Shown in pieces: positions 45,121 through 54,764 of a DNA stretch of 64,000 bases. Under the pieces are notes generated by a model. That model ran no database searches, was not told where the DNA came from, and saw only the letters and a program-made list of their open reading frames with translations. The first letter of the stretch is position 1. Each line of letters begins with the position of its first letter. Source of the stretch: Numidum massiliense (GTDB lineage: Bacteria > Bacillota > Bacilli > Thermoactinomycetales > Novibacillaceae); the NCBI RefSeq assembly GCF_001375555.1, contig NZ_CTDZ01000008.1, positions 65,592 to 129,591 on the forward strand, given 5' to 3'. A program made the position numbers and the translations under genes.

Positions 45121-47405
45121 AAAAGTTCCGCAACCGTCTCACCGTCGCTTTTTTGCTGTTAATCGGGCTGGCAGTTGGCGTACTCGGCGTGCTTGGGAAC
45201 CAACTCATCGGCGACGCCTATACAGGCGCCTTGTCGGAACGGTTGACGCAAGAAGTGCGCTTGCTTACGAAGACTGTTGCTTGGACGGAAGACGTGAAGT
45301 CGATGACGGAGCAGGCAGTGCATGTCGGCACCGCACTCGACGCCCGCGTGACGTTCGTGCGCGCCGACGGAACGGTACTCGGCGATTCACACCACAATCC
45401 GCGGGACATGGGTAACCACAGGGACCGTCCGGAGATTCGCCAAGCCTTAAACAGCAAGGCACACGAAGGAAAAGCAGTGCGCTACAGTGCGACGATTGCG
45501 AACGAACAGATGTACATCGCTCTACCGATCGTAAGAGGCGGTGGGACTGTCGGTGTCGTGCGCGCCTCGCTAGCGTTAGCGAGCATTCACGAAGCGAGCC
45601 GGCAGTTCGTCTATGCCCTCGCTATGGGATTGCTCGTGTTGACAGCAGCAGCGGCACTGTTAAGTATGTGGTTCGCCCGCGGCATCACCCGCCCTCTAGA
45701 AGCGATGACGCGCCTCGCGCGCAAAATTACGCAAGGTGATTTTAGCCGCGCCGGCGCGCACGATGGGGTGGAAGTGAACCGCCGCGACGAACTCGGTGAA
45801 CTGGCGCGCGCAATCGAGCACTTATCGTTTAGTTTGCAGCGGCAGTTGGAGACGATCCGCGCCAGTGAACAGCGACTAAAGAGCGTCATTGAAACGATGC
45901 CGAGCGGCCTCTTGCTGATCGAAGTAAAAGAAGGCGTTTCTTGGGAGGTTGAGAACGGCACATTTGAGAAAAAAAGAGCAAACAACAGTGCATCCGGGGA
46001 AATAACGCGTCGTGCACTAGGGGAAGTCGCACGTGAAACACGTGGTACACCCGAAGAAATAACGCGTCATGCAGCTAAGGAAATAGACAGTATCGGCACC
46101 AGTTCCGGGAAAAAAGCGGGTTATGCATCCCAGGCAGACGAACGACACGGTACTTTCAAAATCGTTCTCACGAATCCGGCGATCGAGCAGCTATTGCGCC
46201 TTTCTGCGGACGATGTCGTCGGTAAGTCGTATACCGCTCTCGCCCCTTACTTCGATTTGCGACCGCAGCTGGCGGCGTGCATCCGCACCGGAGCGAGCGT
46301 ACGCGAGGAAATTCACTTATTCGCCCCGGAAGAACGCATTTTGGAAGCGAGTCTATCACCGCTGAAAGACGAAGCGGGGCACATCGACGGCGTCGTCGCC
46401 GTCCTGCACGACTTGACGGCGGTGCGGCGGTTGGAGCAGTTGCGCCGCGACTTTGTCGCCAACGTCTCCCACGAATTAAAGACGCCAGTAACGTCGGTCA
46501 TTGGCTTTGCGGAAACGCTGTTGGACGGGGCGATGGACGATGCGGAGACGTGCCGCAGCTTTTTGCAAATCATTCACGAGGAGAGCTTGCGCTTGTACCG
46601 CTTGATCGGCGACATTCTCGATTTGTCCAAAATCGAGTCGCGGGAGTTGTCGCTCAAGGTAGAGACGTGTGACATGAGTGCGCTCATCCGCTCCAGTGCG
46701 CAGTCGCTACAAGGGCAAATGGAACAGGCAGGGCTGACGCTCTCGCTATCGCTACCGGAAGAGCTCGTGGTAGAAGCGGATAAAGACCGTATGCGGCAAA
46801 TCGTCGTCAATTTAGTCAGTAATGCCATCGCGTATACGCCAGAGGGCGGCGAGGTTAAAGTGGCGTTGACGCCAGCGCCGGAAGGGGTGACAGCGGCGGA
46901 GGAGGCAACAGTAGCGAACCGTGTAAAGGCCGCGAAGCGTGCGACAGTAGCGGACGATGCAACAGCAGCGAACCGTGTAAGGGCTGCCAATAGTGCAACA
47001 GCCGCGGGCGGTGTAAGGGATGCCAATAGTGCAACAGTAGGGAATAATGCAACAGACGCGAATGGTGCAACAGCCGCGGACGGTGTAGCGGCAGCGGACG
47101 GTGTAGCGGAAAAGGGTGCTGAAACGTTAGCAAACGGTGAAACGGCAGTAAACAGTGCACTGTGGCAGCTCACTGTATCAGACACGGGAGTAGGCATTCC
47201 GCCCGAGCACTTGCCGCGCATTTTTGAACGTTTTTACCGCGTCGATAAAGCGCGCTCCCGCGCCCTGGGAGGGACTGGCTTAGGCCTCGCTATCGTGAAA
47301 CATTTAGTCGAGGTACAAAAAGGGACCATCGATGTCGAAAGCACTGTCGGCATCGGCACGACGTTCCGGCTGACGTTCCCACGCACCTTCCCGCGGAAGA
47401 AATAA
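45117..47405 (+). CDS. phoR: Phosphate sensor histidine kinase PhoR with two repeat insertions
   Basis: 762 residues, far longer than B. subtilis PhoR (about 580). Order: membrane helix, extracellular sensor, second helix ([19 protein letters not shown]), HAMP, PAS, then the kinase with [17 protein letters not shown] (phospho-His), [17 protein letters not shown] (N box) and [24 protein letters not shown]. Extra length comes from two low-complexity stretches: about residues 272-345 split the PAS domain, and about 590-685 separate the N box from the G1 box. Both keep the frame and all catalytic motifs are intact. It senses phosphate limitation and phosphorylates PhoP. Confidence 0.92.
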   Translation: MKKFRNRLTVAFLLLIGLAVGVLGVLGNQLIGDAYTGALSERLTQEVRLLTKTVAWTEDVKSMTEQAVHVGTALDARVTFVRADGTVLGDSHHNPRDMGNHRDRPEIRQALNSKAHEGKAVRYSATIANEQMYIALPIVRGGGTVGVVRASLALASIHEASRQFVYALAMGLLVLTAAAALLSMWFARGITRPLEAMTRLARKITQGDFSRAGAHDGVEVNRRDELGELARAIEHLSFSLQRQLETIRASEQRLKSVIETMPSGLLLIEVKEGVSWEVENGTFEKKRANNSASGEITRRALGEVARETRGTPEEITRHAAKEIDSIGTSSGKKAGYASQADERHGTFKIVLTNPAIEQLLRLSADDVVGKSYTALAPYFDLRPQLAACIRTGASVREEIHLFAPEERILEASLSPLKDEAGHIDGVVAVLHDLTAVRRLEQLRRDFVANVSHELKTPVTSVIGFAETLLDGAMDDAETCRSFLQIIHEESLRLYRLIGDILDLSKIESRELSLKVETCDMSALIRSSAQSLQGQMEQAGLTLSLSLPEELVVEADKDRMRQIVVNLVSNAIAYTPEGGEVKVALTPAPEGVTAAEEATVANRVKAAKRATVADDATAANRVRAANSATAAGGVRDANSATVGNNATDANGATAADGVAAADGVAEKGAETLANGETAVNSALWQLTVSDTGVGIPPEHLPRIFERFYRVDKARSRALGGTGLGLAIVKHLVEVQKGTIDVESTVGIGTTFRLTFPRTFPRKK
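46905..47156 (+). repeat. 18-bp tandem coding repeat in the phoR ATPase domain
   Basis: About fourteen 18-bp units encode hexapeptides of the pattern [AV]-[TRK]-x-A-[ND]-[GRS] (for example [18 protein letters not shown]). They lie between the N box and the DTGVGIP G1 box of PhoR, residues 597-680. Confidence 0.9.
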
Positions 47406-47615
47406 CGAACCGCCCACACTTACTGAACCTACGGCTCACGCGTGATCAACGGGTGCGGGGGGCTGTTGAAAATGGTGACACAGCCACTATTGTTCATCCT
47501 GTGGCGTGTCACCGACCTCGCTGATTTGAGTGAAATCGTACATATGCATCGTATGACCCCCCGGGTTCTCCTTCTTCGTTCGTCATTGGTGGATCGTGGA
47601 CAATATTTCCATCGC

Positions 47616-47936
47616 TTATGTGTAATCGTGTTTGCCTCTAAAAACTTTATAAGTTACCCTATAAAGTAAGTTAATAAAAATGTAGATTGTAAATAGCGTA
47701 AAAAGGACGAAAACAGCATGCTTAAAAAATTCGATTGTAAAGCTACGTACCAACCAATTTCCTACATAATAAATGAAAAAACTTGAGCCAACCACTGTGA
47801 TAACCAAGTGGACGGAGATAGCTAGTGCTCTTTTTGTTCCGTGTATTCCCATAAATGTGTTACTTGTATTATGCACTGAAAAAAAGACACAGAACACGAC
47901 TACCGATAAAACCGAATAAAAATCATAAAAGTTCAT
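47616..47936 (-). CDS. Small membrane protein, paralogue 1 of the AT-rich island
   Basis: About 106 residues with three to four membrane helices. ATG 47936 lies four bases after AAGGAGGG. It shares with the two neighbouring minus-strand genes a core of the form IYYVGNWLV (here FFIYYVGNWLVRSF), preceded by a hydrophobic helix and followed by another and a basic tail. I recognise no named family. In context it may be an immunity protein left from a toxin locus, which is inference. Base composition is much richer in A and T than the flanking core genes, suggesting transfer. Confidence 0.65.
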   Translation of the reverse strand: MNFYDFYSVLSVVVFCVFFSVHNTSNTFMGIHGTKRALAISVHLVITVVGSSFFIYYVGNWLVRSFTIEFFKHAVFVLFTLFTIYIFINLLYRVTYKVFRGKHDYT

Positions 47937-47973
47937 AGTTCCCTCCTTAACGCATGGCTGGGCCTGGGCGACA

Positions 47974-48303
47974 TCACTTTCCACCCTTTTGTCTGTGATC
48001 AATCGTATCACCAATCATTCTTGTCACAATCTTATGCAATAAATGAGCACTAAAAGCGACTGCCAGTATCACGAAAGGTAAGTATATGACTAATTTGAGA
48101 GGGTAAGAAAGACCACTTACTATCCAATTTCCTAAATAGCAAATTAAACTACTTATGCCGATCACAGTCGTAGCCATAAAAAGGACAATCATTACTCCTT
48201 TCCAACCATGTATTTTTTTTAATATATTAACACCCTCGATCGAATCAAAGTAAATAAATAGCACGAATAATAGAAAAGTGAATTGGAATTCTAAATAAGA
48301 CAT
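47974..48303 (-). CDS. Small membrane protein, paralogue 2 of the AT-rich island
   Basis: About 109 residues, three to four helices, ATG 48303 close after GGAGGTG. The conserved core reads SLICYLGNWIVSGL, matching the other two copies in the aromatic/Gly/Asn-Trp positions. It ends RQKGGK with a basic tail; paralogue 3 ends QRKGK. The stop codon region is followed by GCCCAGCCATGC-GTTAAGG, a sequence also found after paralogue 3, which points to duplication. Function unknown; immunity role possible. Confidence 0.65.
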   Translation of the reverse strand: MSYLEFQFTFLLFVLFIYFDSIEGVNILKKIHGWKGVMIVLFMATTVIGISSLICYLGNWIVSGLSYPLKLVIYLPFVILAVAFSAHLLHKIVTRMIGDTIDHRQKGGK

Positions 48304-48715
48304 AAGCACCTCCGTATAATTAACAAAATAAAAAAGGTAGGTTTAATTTCCGTCAACGCTTAGGCGGGTCTTTGACAATAGGTACCAATTTGTTCTACAC
48401 TCTGATTAAGGCGAATCGTGATGATGCGAATCTTTAGGTGTGACTTTCCCATCCTTACTTATGTCGAATCTTACTCTTCTTTCATAATCAACACCATCCT
48501 CGCTTATGTATATGACAACATGTTTTGTCTCAGCTTCGAGAAATCACTATGTAACAACTACAGTACTTGTTTGGAAGACGTGAGTGCTTGATCAGTTTTT
48601 CTCAGCTCTTCAATCGCTTTATTGTTGCATTTACATTATCGCTTAATAACTGCCTGTACGCCTCCAACACATCCCCATAAGCGATTTTTACCTTAACGGC
48701 ATGGCTGGGCGGCGG
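48304..48715. other. Gap between membrane paralogues 2 and 3, filled by decayed coding DNA
   Basis: About 410 AT-rich bases without an intact gene. Most is explained by the pseudogene listed for 48406-48691; the rest (48304-48405) shows no further protein similarity I can see. Confidence 0.5.
48406..48691 (-). pseudogene. Decayed toxin-like remnants (accessory protein and toxin C terminus)
   Basis: Two pieces of broken coding sequence on the minus strand. From 48691 one frame reads VKIAYGDVLEAYRQLLSDNVN, cut here as VKIAYGDVLE + AYRQLLSDNVN, then a one-base frameshift leads to NNKAIEELRKTDQALTSSK ending at 48558; the pattern recalls small helical partners of LXG toxins (YwqI/DUF5344-like). 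From 48534 another frame reads AETKHVVIYISEDGVDYE, then RRVRFDISKDGKVTPKDS and HHHDSP before TAA (48408-48406). The His-rich C-terminal end after a DGKVTPK turn looks like the tail of a secreted toxin domain. No start codons remain. Confidence 0.5.
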
Positions 48716-49213
48716 CTATTTTCCTTTCCGCTGTATGCTGCCAATCATACCATCAGTAATAGACTCCAATGCTTTGTGGTACACTTTTAAAAAACACTTA
48801 AGTATAAATGCGAAATAGGAAAAATAAACAATAATACGTGAAAGGGTGAATATAAAGAAATTAGCTAGCCAATCACCTCCGTAATATATAGCATACGTGG
48901 CACAGAAGGTCGTGAGTAGCGTAAGGAGTACAATGGCTACCTTGTTTTTCAAGGAGATCTTTTTGAAATGACCACTTTTGATTACCGAACGGGAAAAAGC
49001 AATAAGGTTCAGTGCTAATATGGCTTGGAAATGATATGTAGCCAGTATTCCGTCGGAAATCAACTTCTGCTCCGGGTGAAGGTGTTCAATTTGAACTATG
49101 ATACTAGTAAATATTACAATCTCAATAACAGTATTTATGTAAGATCTCTCTTTCTTGTAATTCCTTATTAGGAAATAAACTACAATCATAATGATAAGTT
49201 CAATTGTACCCAC
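48716..49213 (-). CDS. Membrane protein, paralogue 3 of the AT-rich island (longer form)
   Basis: 165 residues with about five helices, starting at GTG 49213 after GGGAGGATAACA. Its second half aligns by eye with the other two proteins: YAIYYGGDWLANFF corresponds to their YYxGNWxV core, followed by an aromatic helix and a basic tail ending QRKGK. The first half (IELIIMIVVYFLIRNYKKER) is an extra segment. It is possible that the shorter paralogues are N-terminally reduced versions. Function unknown. Confidence 0.65.
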   Translation of the reverse strand: MGTIELIIMIVVYFLIRNYKKERSYINTVIEIVIFTSIIVQIEHLHPEQKLISDGILATYHFQAILALNLIAFSRSVIKSGHFKKISLKNKVAIVLLTLLTTFCATYAIYYGGDWLANFFIFTLSRIIVYFSYFAFILKCFLKVYHKALESITDGMIGSIQRKGK

Positions 49214-49235
49214 TGTTATCCTCCCAGAATCATTT

Positions 49236-49397
49236 CTATTGGTCGATCTCAGCTTGCAATATGCAATTTGGGGATCGAGAAATTTCTAGGCGTTCGAGGT
49301 CAGCTGTTTTTTGATTCAGTTCGGCCTGCATGGAAAAGATTGCCTCTTGGGCATTCCCAATTTGGTTATTTAACTTGTCGATCGTTGACATAGACAT
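49236..49397 (-). CDS. Short coiled-coil protein (possible YwqH/DUF5082-like fragment)
   Basis: 53 residues from ATG 49397, which has AGAGGTGG five bases upstream. The sequence STIDKLNNQIGNAQEAIF, then SMQAELNQKTADLERLE is a helical coiled coil of the kind seen at the N terminus of YwqH/DUF5082 proteins that accompany LXG toxins of type VII secretion. Full-length members are about twice as long, so this may be a truncated copy with a new end. It is the first gene of the minus-strand AT-rich set. Family assignment is tentative. Confidence 0.5.
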   Translation of the reverse strand: MSMSTIDKLNNQIGNAQEAIFSMQAELNQKTADLERLEISRSPNCILQAEIDQ

Positions 49398-49537
49398 AGA
49401 CACCACCTCTAAGTATGCAGAATTATCCGCGTCACACATTTTGATGAATTGGGCAAAACGTCCAATTGCTATTATTATAGGCTGTTATCTTTATTGGAGT
49501 CAATACTCAGAACAACGAGAATGATTCGCCGCACACA

Positions 49538-49591
49538 TTTACAATCTCTTAACAATGCGTTAACGCTAGCACAAAACGTCTCCCTTATAGT
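49538..49591 (+). promoter_or_regulatory. Pho box and promoter of the pst operon
   Basis: TTTACA (49538-49543), TTAACA (49549-49554) and TTAACG (49560-49565) recur with an exact 11-bp period, the layout of PhoP-binding boxes (TTAACA with five-base spacers). A -10 box TATAGT (49586-49591) follows about 20 bases later, as in Pho-activated promoters that lack a -35. PhoPR encoded 2 kb away would activate this under phosphate limitation. Confidence 0.88.
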
Positions 49592-49651
49592 GAGAATTGT
49601 AGCTTACGAGCTAACACTTTACACTTGCGACCATTTAAGGGGGACTCATTA

Positions 49652-50647
49652 GTGAAAGCTAAGAGAGTATGGCTCATTTTTGCGGTTTGCGTGTTGGCAT
49701 TCGGCGTTTTAGCGGCGTGTGGCCAAGCGGACAGTTCGGACGCGGGGTCTGACGGCAGCGCCGAAGGTTCCGCGGGGCAAGCGAACGACAACGATAGTGG
49801 AAACGAAGGAAACGCCAGCGACGACGCGAGCAATGAGGAGACAGATAAAAAAGACGCGGCCGGTGCTGATTCGATTACCGCCTCTGGTTCGTCTGCTTTA
49901 CAGCCGCTCGTGCAAGAAGCTGCCGATGCGTACATGAAAGAACATAGCGAGGCGACGATTAACGTCCAAGGTGGCGGTAGCGGAACAGGGCTCAGCCAAG
50001 TGAGTGAACAGCAAGTGGCGATCGGGAACTCTGACGTTTTTGCTGAAGAGAAAGATGACATTCCTGCCGACAAGTTAGTCGACCACAAAGTAGCTGTCGT
50101 CGGGATGGCGGCGGTGGTGCACCCGGAAGTCGGCATTGACGATATTAAACAAGACGACTTAATCAAAGTGTTTACGGGTAAGGTGAAAAACTGGAAGGAA
50201 CTCGGCGGCGCCGATGAAAAAATTACGCTCGTCAACCGTCCCGACAGTTCCGGCACGCGGGCAACTTTCGAAACGTATGCGCTCAAAGGGGAACAGTCTG
50301 CGGAAGGGATTACCGAAGATTCTTCAGGTACAGTACAAAAAATTATTAGCGAAACGCCCGGTGCGATCGGTTACTTGGCCCTTTCCTACTTACAGGATGA
50401 CAGCATCAAAGCGTTAAAAATCGACGGGGTAGAAGCGACTGAAGACAACATTGCTACGAATGACTACTCGGTGTGGGCGTACCAGCACATGTACACACAC
50501 GGTGAACCGGAAGGGCTGACGAAACAGTTCCTCGACTATATGTTGTCTGATGACGTACAAAATAATCTCGTCTCGGAAATGGGCTACATGCCGGTGACGA
50601 AGATGAAAGTGGAGCGCGACGCGGAAGGTAAGGTTGAGAAGAAGTAA
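49652..50647 (+). CDS. pstS: Phosphate-binding lipoprotein PstS
   Basis: About 331 residues. The signal peptide VKAKRVWLIFAVCVLAFG ends in a LAAC lipobox; a Ser/Asp/Asn/Gly-rich linker follows before the mature fold. ASGSSALQPLVQEAADAY, GGGSGTGLSQVSEQQVAIG-type text and NRPDSSGTRATFETYAL hold the Ser, Arg and Asp residues that bind phosphate. It captures phosphate outside the membrane for PstCA. GTG 49652 follows AAGGGGGA by about seven bases; TTG 49625 lacks a site. It is the first gene after the Pho box. Confidence 0.94.
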   Translation: MKAKRVWLIFAVCVLAFGVLAACGQADSSDAGSDGSAEGSAGQANDNDSGNEGNASDDASNEETDKKDAAGADSITASGSSALQPLVQEAADAYMKEHSEATINVQGGGSGTGLSQVSEQQVAIGNSDVFAEEKDDIPADKLVDHKVAVVGMAAVVHPEVGIDDIKQDDLIKVFTGKVKNWKELGGADEKITLVNRPDSSGTRATFETYALKGEQSAEGITEDSSGTVQKIISETPGAIGYLALSYLQDDSIKALKIDGVEATEDNIATNDYSVWAYQHMYTHGEPEGLTKQFLDYMLSDDVQNNLVSEMGYMPVTKMKVERDAEGKVEKK

Positions 50648-50904
50648 TCTGCTCGCGAGAAATAAGCAAGTAATTAAGAAGGAATAATGTTTTCGGTAAG
50701 ATGTGTTCGAAGGAAGATGAGCGTAAGATGATACATGTCCGACAAAGCGTTAGACGATACATGTCCGACAATAAATGTAGGACGATTCAATTAAGGTGAA
50801 GAATGTCTAACGAAAATGAGTGTTCGGTTAAGAGAGACAATCGTACACTCATTTCCTGATAAAAAAAGAGGGCGGGAAATTTAGTTATGCGAGGAGAGGT
50901 TTTA
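50648..50904. other. pstS-pstC intergenic region with tandem repeats
   Basis: About 255 bases without a gene. It includes the direct repeats listed separately. A stem between pstS and pstC commonly lowers expression of the downstream pst genes, but I see no clear terminator-like hairpin. Confidence 0.4.
50730..50771. repeat. 16-bp direct repeat, 26-bp period
   Basis: GATACATGTCCGACAA occurs exactly at 50730-50745 and 50756-50771; weaker relatives (ATGTAGGACGA, GAATGTCTAACGA) follow. Confidence 0.85.
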
Positions 50905-51843
50905 GTGGCGAATGAACATACACAATCGTCGGAGCCCGCGGTACAGGGCAATCACCCGCTGTTGTTAAAAGCGAACAGTAAAAGTTTGCGGCAGGAGCGG
51001 CGGGGGAAGGTGTTAACATCGTGTGGCGCCTTCGCCATCATCGCGTTGACGATCGCCCTCATCATTTTTATTTCGTCGAAAGGTTTCTCTACCTTTGTCG
51101 TTAACAAGATTAGTATATCGGAGTTTCTGACGGGAACCGAATGGTCGGGCAATGAAGGAAAGTACGGCGCCTTTAACTTCATCTTTGGCTCCCTTACCGT
51201 CAGTTTGCTCGCTGCCTGCACCGCTGCCCCGCTGGGCATCGGCGCAGCGCTTTTTTCTACAGAAATTGCGCCGAAGTGGGGCCGAAAAATAATTCAGCCG
51301 GCAGTAGAAATTCTCGGCGGCATCCCGTCAGTCGTGTACGGCTTCATCGGGCTGTCCGTCGTCGTGCCGTTTATTCGCCACAATTTTGGTGGGACGGGAT
51401 TTAGTTTGCTCGCGGGTGTCATCGTGCTTACCGTTATGATCCTGCCGACCGTGACGAGTTTGTCTACCGATGCGCTCAGCGCGATCCCGCGCGGGTTGCG
51501 CGAAGCATCTTATGCGCTCGGGGCGACGCGCTGGCAGACGATTTACCGCACACTACTTCCCGCCGCACTCCCCGGACTGCTGACGGCGATTGTGCTCGGG
51601 TTGGCGCGAGCTTTCGGCGAAGCATTGGCGGTACAAATGGTCATCGGCAACTCGAAGGCGTTCCCGCAGTCACTCGTCGATACGGCGCACACGCTGACGA
51701 GTATCCTCACGTTAGAAGTCGGGCACACCATCCCGGGGTCAGCGTACAATAACGCCCTCTGGTCGATGGCGTTCATCTTATTGTTAGTGACACTGTTGCT
51801 CGTGTTACTGATCCGCTTCTTAGCGAAGAGGAGGAACGTGTAA
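50905..51843 (+). CDS. pstC: Phosphate ABC transporter permease PstC
   Basis: About 312 residues with six membrane helices after a cytosolic N-terminal stretch of about 35 residues. GGIPSVVYGFIGLSVVVP, ILPTVTSLSTDALSAIPRG and LREASYALGATRWQTIYR are PstC signatures, the last being the coupling helix for PstB. With PstA it forms the phosphate channel. GTG 50905 follows GAGGAGAGG; ATG 50887 overlaps that site. Its stop overlaps the pstA start (TAATG). Confidence 0.93.
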   Translation: MANEHTQSSEPAVQGNHPLLLKANSKSLRQERRGKVLTSCGAFAIIALTIALIIFISSKGFSTFVVNKISISEFLTGTEWSGNEGKYGAFNFIFGSLTVSLLAACTAAPLGIGAALFSTEIAPKWGRKIIQPAVEILGGIPSVVYGFIGLSVVVPFIRHNFGGTGFSLLAGVIVLTVMILPTVTSLSTDALSAIPRGLREASYALGATRWQTIYRTLLPAALPGLLTAIVLGLARAFGEALAVQMVIGNSKAFPQSLVDTAHTLTSILTLEVGHTIPGSAYNNALWSMAFILLLVTLLLVLLIRFLAKRRNV

Positions 51844-52742
51844 TGGTCAATCGACGTTTGGCAGACAAGGTGGCGACGGTTGTCATTATGTTGCTCGTCG
51901 CGGCGTTAGTTACGATTTTATTCGGCATGATTGGTTATATTTTTGTGAACGGCATCGGGCACATTTCGTGGCAGTTTTTGACGAGTGGTCCGGAGACGTT
52001 TAAGGCGGGTGGCGGGATCGGGCCACAACTGTTTAACTCGCTCTATTTGCTCGTGTTGACGTTACTCATTACGGTGCCGCTCGGCCTCGGGGGCGCAATT
52101 TACATGGCGGAGTACGCCAAGCCAGGGAAGGTGACGGACACGTTGCGCACAGCGATCGAAGTGTTGGCCTCGATGCCGTCTATCGTCGTCGGGATGTTCG
52201 GCTTACTCGCCTTCGTCACGTTAACGGGTTGGGGCTACACACTGATCGGCGGGGCGTGTGCACTCGCAGTATTTAATTTACCGATCATGGTACGCGTGTT
52301 TGAAGACGCGATTCGTTCCGTGCCCCCAGCGCTAAAACAAGGGAGTATGGCACTCGGCGTCACGCATTGGGCGACGATCAAATCAGTTATCTTACCGGCC
52401 GCCCTGCCTGGTATCATGACCGGTACGATTCTCGCCTCTGGACGCGTGTTCGGCGAAGCGGCGGCGTTAATTTTTACTGCGGGCCTTTCCTCGCCGCCGC
52501 TCGATTTTACATCGTGGAGCTTTACCGATCCGCGCTCACCGCTCAATCCATTCCGGCCGGCAGAGACGCTCGCGGTGCACATTTGGAAAATTAACAGTGA
52601 AGGGCTGCAGCCGGATGTCGCCGACATTCAAGCCGGGGCATCGCTCATACTCGTCGTTGCCGTGCTCGTGTACAACTTGGGGGCGCGCGCGTTCGGCCGC
52701 GCCTTGCAGCGGAAGCTGACCGCTTCGAAACATGTGCGGTAA
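51843..52742 (+). CDS. pstA: Phosphate ABC transporter permease PstA
   Basis: 299 residues with six helices. [19 protein letters not shown], the [26 protein letters not shown] region (in two parts) and [21 protein letters not shown] are typical of PstA, including the cytosolic coupling loop. [15 protein letters not shown] lies near the end. It is translated from the TAATG overlap with pstC, giving a stable pair. About 110 bases separate it from pstB1. Confidence 0.93.
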   Translation: MVNRRLADKVATVVIMLLVAALVTILFGMIGYIFVNGIGHISWQFLTSGPETFKAGGGIGPQLFNSLYLLVLTLLITVPLGLGGAIYMAEYAKPGKVTDTLRTAIEVLASMPSIVVGMFGLLAFVTLTGWGYTLIGGACALAVFNLPIMVRVFEDAIRSVPPALKQGSMALGVTHWATIKSVILPAALPGIMTGTILASGRVFGEAAALIFTAGLSSPPLDFTSWSFTDPRSPLNPFRPAETLAVHIWKINSEGLQPDVADIQAGASLILVVAVLVYNLGARAFGRALQRKLTASKHVR

Positions 52743-52763
52743 CGTGGGGTAATTCGTTAATCG

Positions 52764-52801
52764 TCCGAGTGATCCATCGTGAGCGTTATCCGAGTGATCC
52801 A
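52764..52801. repeat. 13-bp direct repeat, 25-bp period
   Basis: TCCGAGTGATCCA occurs exactly at 52764-52776 and 52789-52801 in the pstA-pstB1 gap. Confidence 0.8.
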
Positions 52802-52849
52802 CCATGGGTGTTACATGAAGTTGCCCATACAATAGAGGAGGTTGTAGTC

Positions 52850-53968
52850 ATGTCGTTAGTCGAAACAGCGCCAAAAGACGAGCAGCGTCCCGATTGGCCG
52901 GGTGTGCGCACTGACTGCGGGAGTGAGGCGCCAGAAGAGCTGGAGAAGAAAAGTCGTCAGGTGCAAGAGAAACGGCCGATGCCGCTGAAACAGATGACAC
53001 AGCGGAAACCGCGGATACTAGAGAAGCCACTATCGCATAAACAGGTGACACAGCAGAAAGCGCCAATACTGCGGGAGCCACTGACGCCTCCGACACAGGA
53101 GAAACCTCGAGTGCAGTATAAGCCGCAGCATCAGCTAAACCCGCTGGCGCAGCGAAAACTACAGGCGGTGCAGCAACCTTCGGAGGGGGAGCGGAAGCGA
53201 CAGGTGTTACACGATCAGCCAACTGTCCGCACTGAGCAGCTAAGCGTATTTTACGGCGACAAGCGTGCAGTCGAGAACGTGTCGCTCCCTTTTTACAAAG
53301 GTGCCGTGACGGCGCTCATCGGCCCGTCCGGTTGTGGTAAGTCGACGTATTTGCGCGCGTTGAACCGGATGAACGACTTAATCCCGCAGGCGCGCGTGAC
53401 AGGTGAAGTATGGTACGAAGGGATTAATTTATTGCAGCCGCGCGTCGACGTCGTCGAACTGCGCAAGCGGATTGGCATGGTGTTCCAAGCGCCGAACCCG
53501 TTTCCGAAGTCCATTTACGACAACGTCGCCTATGGGCCGCGCCAGCACGGTATGAAAAAAAAGTCAGTCCTTGACGACCTCGTGGAAAGTAGCTTGCGCA
53601 AAGCGGCGTTGTGGGACGAAGTAAAGGGGCGGCTGTACCAATCGGCGCTCGACTTGTCCGGTGGGCAGCAGCAGCGGCTGTGCATTGCGCGCACGTTGGC
53701 GATGAACCCGCAAGTGCTGTTGCTCGACGAACCGGCCTCGGCGCTCGACCCGCTGTCTACGGCGAAAATCGAAGCACTCATCGACGAATTGCGCGACTCG
53801 TACTGCATCGTCATCGTCACGCACAATATGCAGCAAGCGTCGCGCGTGTCTGACTACACCGCTTTTTTCATGCACGGACGCGTCGTCGAATACGACCAGA
53901 CAGAGAAACTGTTTACTCGTCCGGCACAAAAACAGACGGAAGACTACATTTCCGGTCGGTTCGGTTAA
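52850..53968 (+). CDS. pstB: Phosphate ABC transporter ATPase PstB (copy 1, with long N-terminal extension)
   Basis: About 372 residues. The last 250 form a normal Pst[20 protein letters not shown] (Walker A), [19 protein letters not shown] (signature) and [12 protein letters not shown] (Walker B). Before it lie about 120 residues of low-complexity text rich in Gln, Lys, Pro and Glu with an internal repeat ([13 protein letters not shown], then [13 protein letters not shown]), absent from normal PstB. ATG 52850 has AGAGGAGG eight bases upstream, so the extension is probably translated. A later start after the extension without a ribosome site is less likely. Confidence 0.9.
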   Translation: MSLVETAPKDEQRPDWPGVRTDCGSEAPEELEKKSRQVQEKRPMPLKQMTQRKPRILEKPLSHKQVTQQKAPILREPLTPPTQEKPRVQYKPQHQLNPLAQRKLQAVQQPSEGERKRQVLHDQPTVRTEQLSVFYGDKRAVENVSLPFYKGAVTALIGPSGCGKSTYLRALNRMNDLIPQARVTGEVWYEGINLLQPRVDVVELRKRIGMVFQAPNPFPKSIYDNVAYGPRQHGMKKKSVLDDLVESSLRKAALWDEVKGRLYQSALDLSGGQQQRLCIARTLAMNPQVLLLDEPASALDPLSTAKIEALIDELRDSYCIVIVTHNMQQASRVSDYTAFFMHGRVVEYDQTEKLFTRPAQKQTEDYISGRFG

Positions 53969-53980
53969 GGAGGAGACGCC

Positions 53981-54739
53981 GTGACACAGCCAGTCGTTGA
54001 AATAAACGGTTTGAATTTATATTACGGGGAGCAGCAAGCGCTGTTCGACATTCATATGGCAATCGGGGAAAAGGGCATCACTGCGCTCATCGGCCCGTCC
54101 GGCTGCGGGAAGTCGACATTTTTGCGCACGATTAACCGCATGAACGACATGATTCCCGGAGTGAAAATCGAAGGTGACGTGCGCGTGCGGGAGCGGGACA
54201 TATACCGCGACGACGTTGAAGTGGAACAGTTGCGCAAAACGGTCGGCATGGTGTTTCAACACCCGACCCCGTTCCCGAAGAGCATTTACGACAATGTCGC
54301 CTACGGACCACGCATTCACGGGATTCGCAAGAAAAGGACGCTCGACGCGATTGTCGAACGGAGCCTTGCGCAGGCCGCCTTGTGGGACGAAGTAAAAGAC
54401 CGGTTGTCGGCGTCTGCAGCGGGCTTGTCTGGCGGGCAGCAGCAGCGGCTTTGCATCGCGCGCACGTTGGCCATCGAACCGGACATCATTTTGATGGATG
54501 AACCGACATCCGCCCTCGACCCAGTGTCGACGCAAAAAATCGAAGAACTGCTACAAACATTGCGCACCCGCTACAGTATTGTCATCGTGACGCACAACAT
54601 GCAGCAAGCGGCGCGCATCTCGGATCGCACCGCCTTATTTTTAAACGGTCAGTTGCTCGAGTACGATGACACGGCCACCATATTTTCCAACCCGTCGCGC
54701 CAAGAAACGGAAGACTACATTACTGGGCGGTTTGGTTAA
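53981..54739 (+). CDS. pstB: Phosphate ABC transporter ATPase PstB (copy 2, normal length)
   Basis: 252 residues, the family's usual size. [38 protein letters not shown] and [13 protein letters not shown] are the Walker A, signature and Walker B motifs; the catalytic Glu and switch His ([14 protein letters not shown]) are present. It is a paralogue of the gene just upstream. B. subtilis also has two pstB genes in tandem. GTG 53981 has AAGGAGGAGACG before it. Confidence 0.94.
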   Translation: MTQPVVEINGLNLYYGEQQALFDIHMAIGEKGITALIGPSGCGKSTFLRTINRMNDMIPGVKIEGDVRVRERDIYRDDVEVEQLRKTVGMVFQHPTPFPKSIYDNVAYGPRIHGIRKKRTLDAIVERSLAQAALWDEVKDRLSASAAGLSGGQQQRLCIARTLAIEPDIILMDEPTSALDPVSTQKIEELLQTLRTRYSIVIVTHNMQQAARISDRTALFLNGQLLEYDDTATIFSNPSRQETEDYITGRFG

Positions 54740-54764
54740 TACATTTTTAGAAAGGGTGAGTGAT

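Noticed and set aside
46574..47221. 215-codon minus-strand frame over the PhoR repeats
   Set aside because: The repeat array keeps several frames open; the plus frame has the kinase motifs.
50730..50771. Two spaced repeats as a CRISPR or phage attachment site
   Set aside because: Only two copies, ten-base spacing and no integrase or cas gene.
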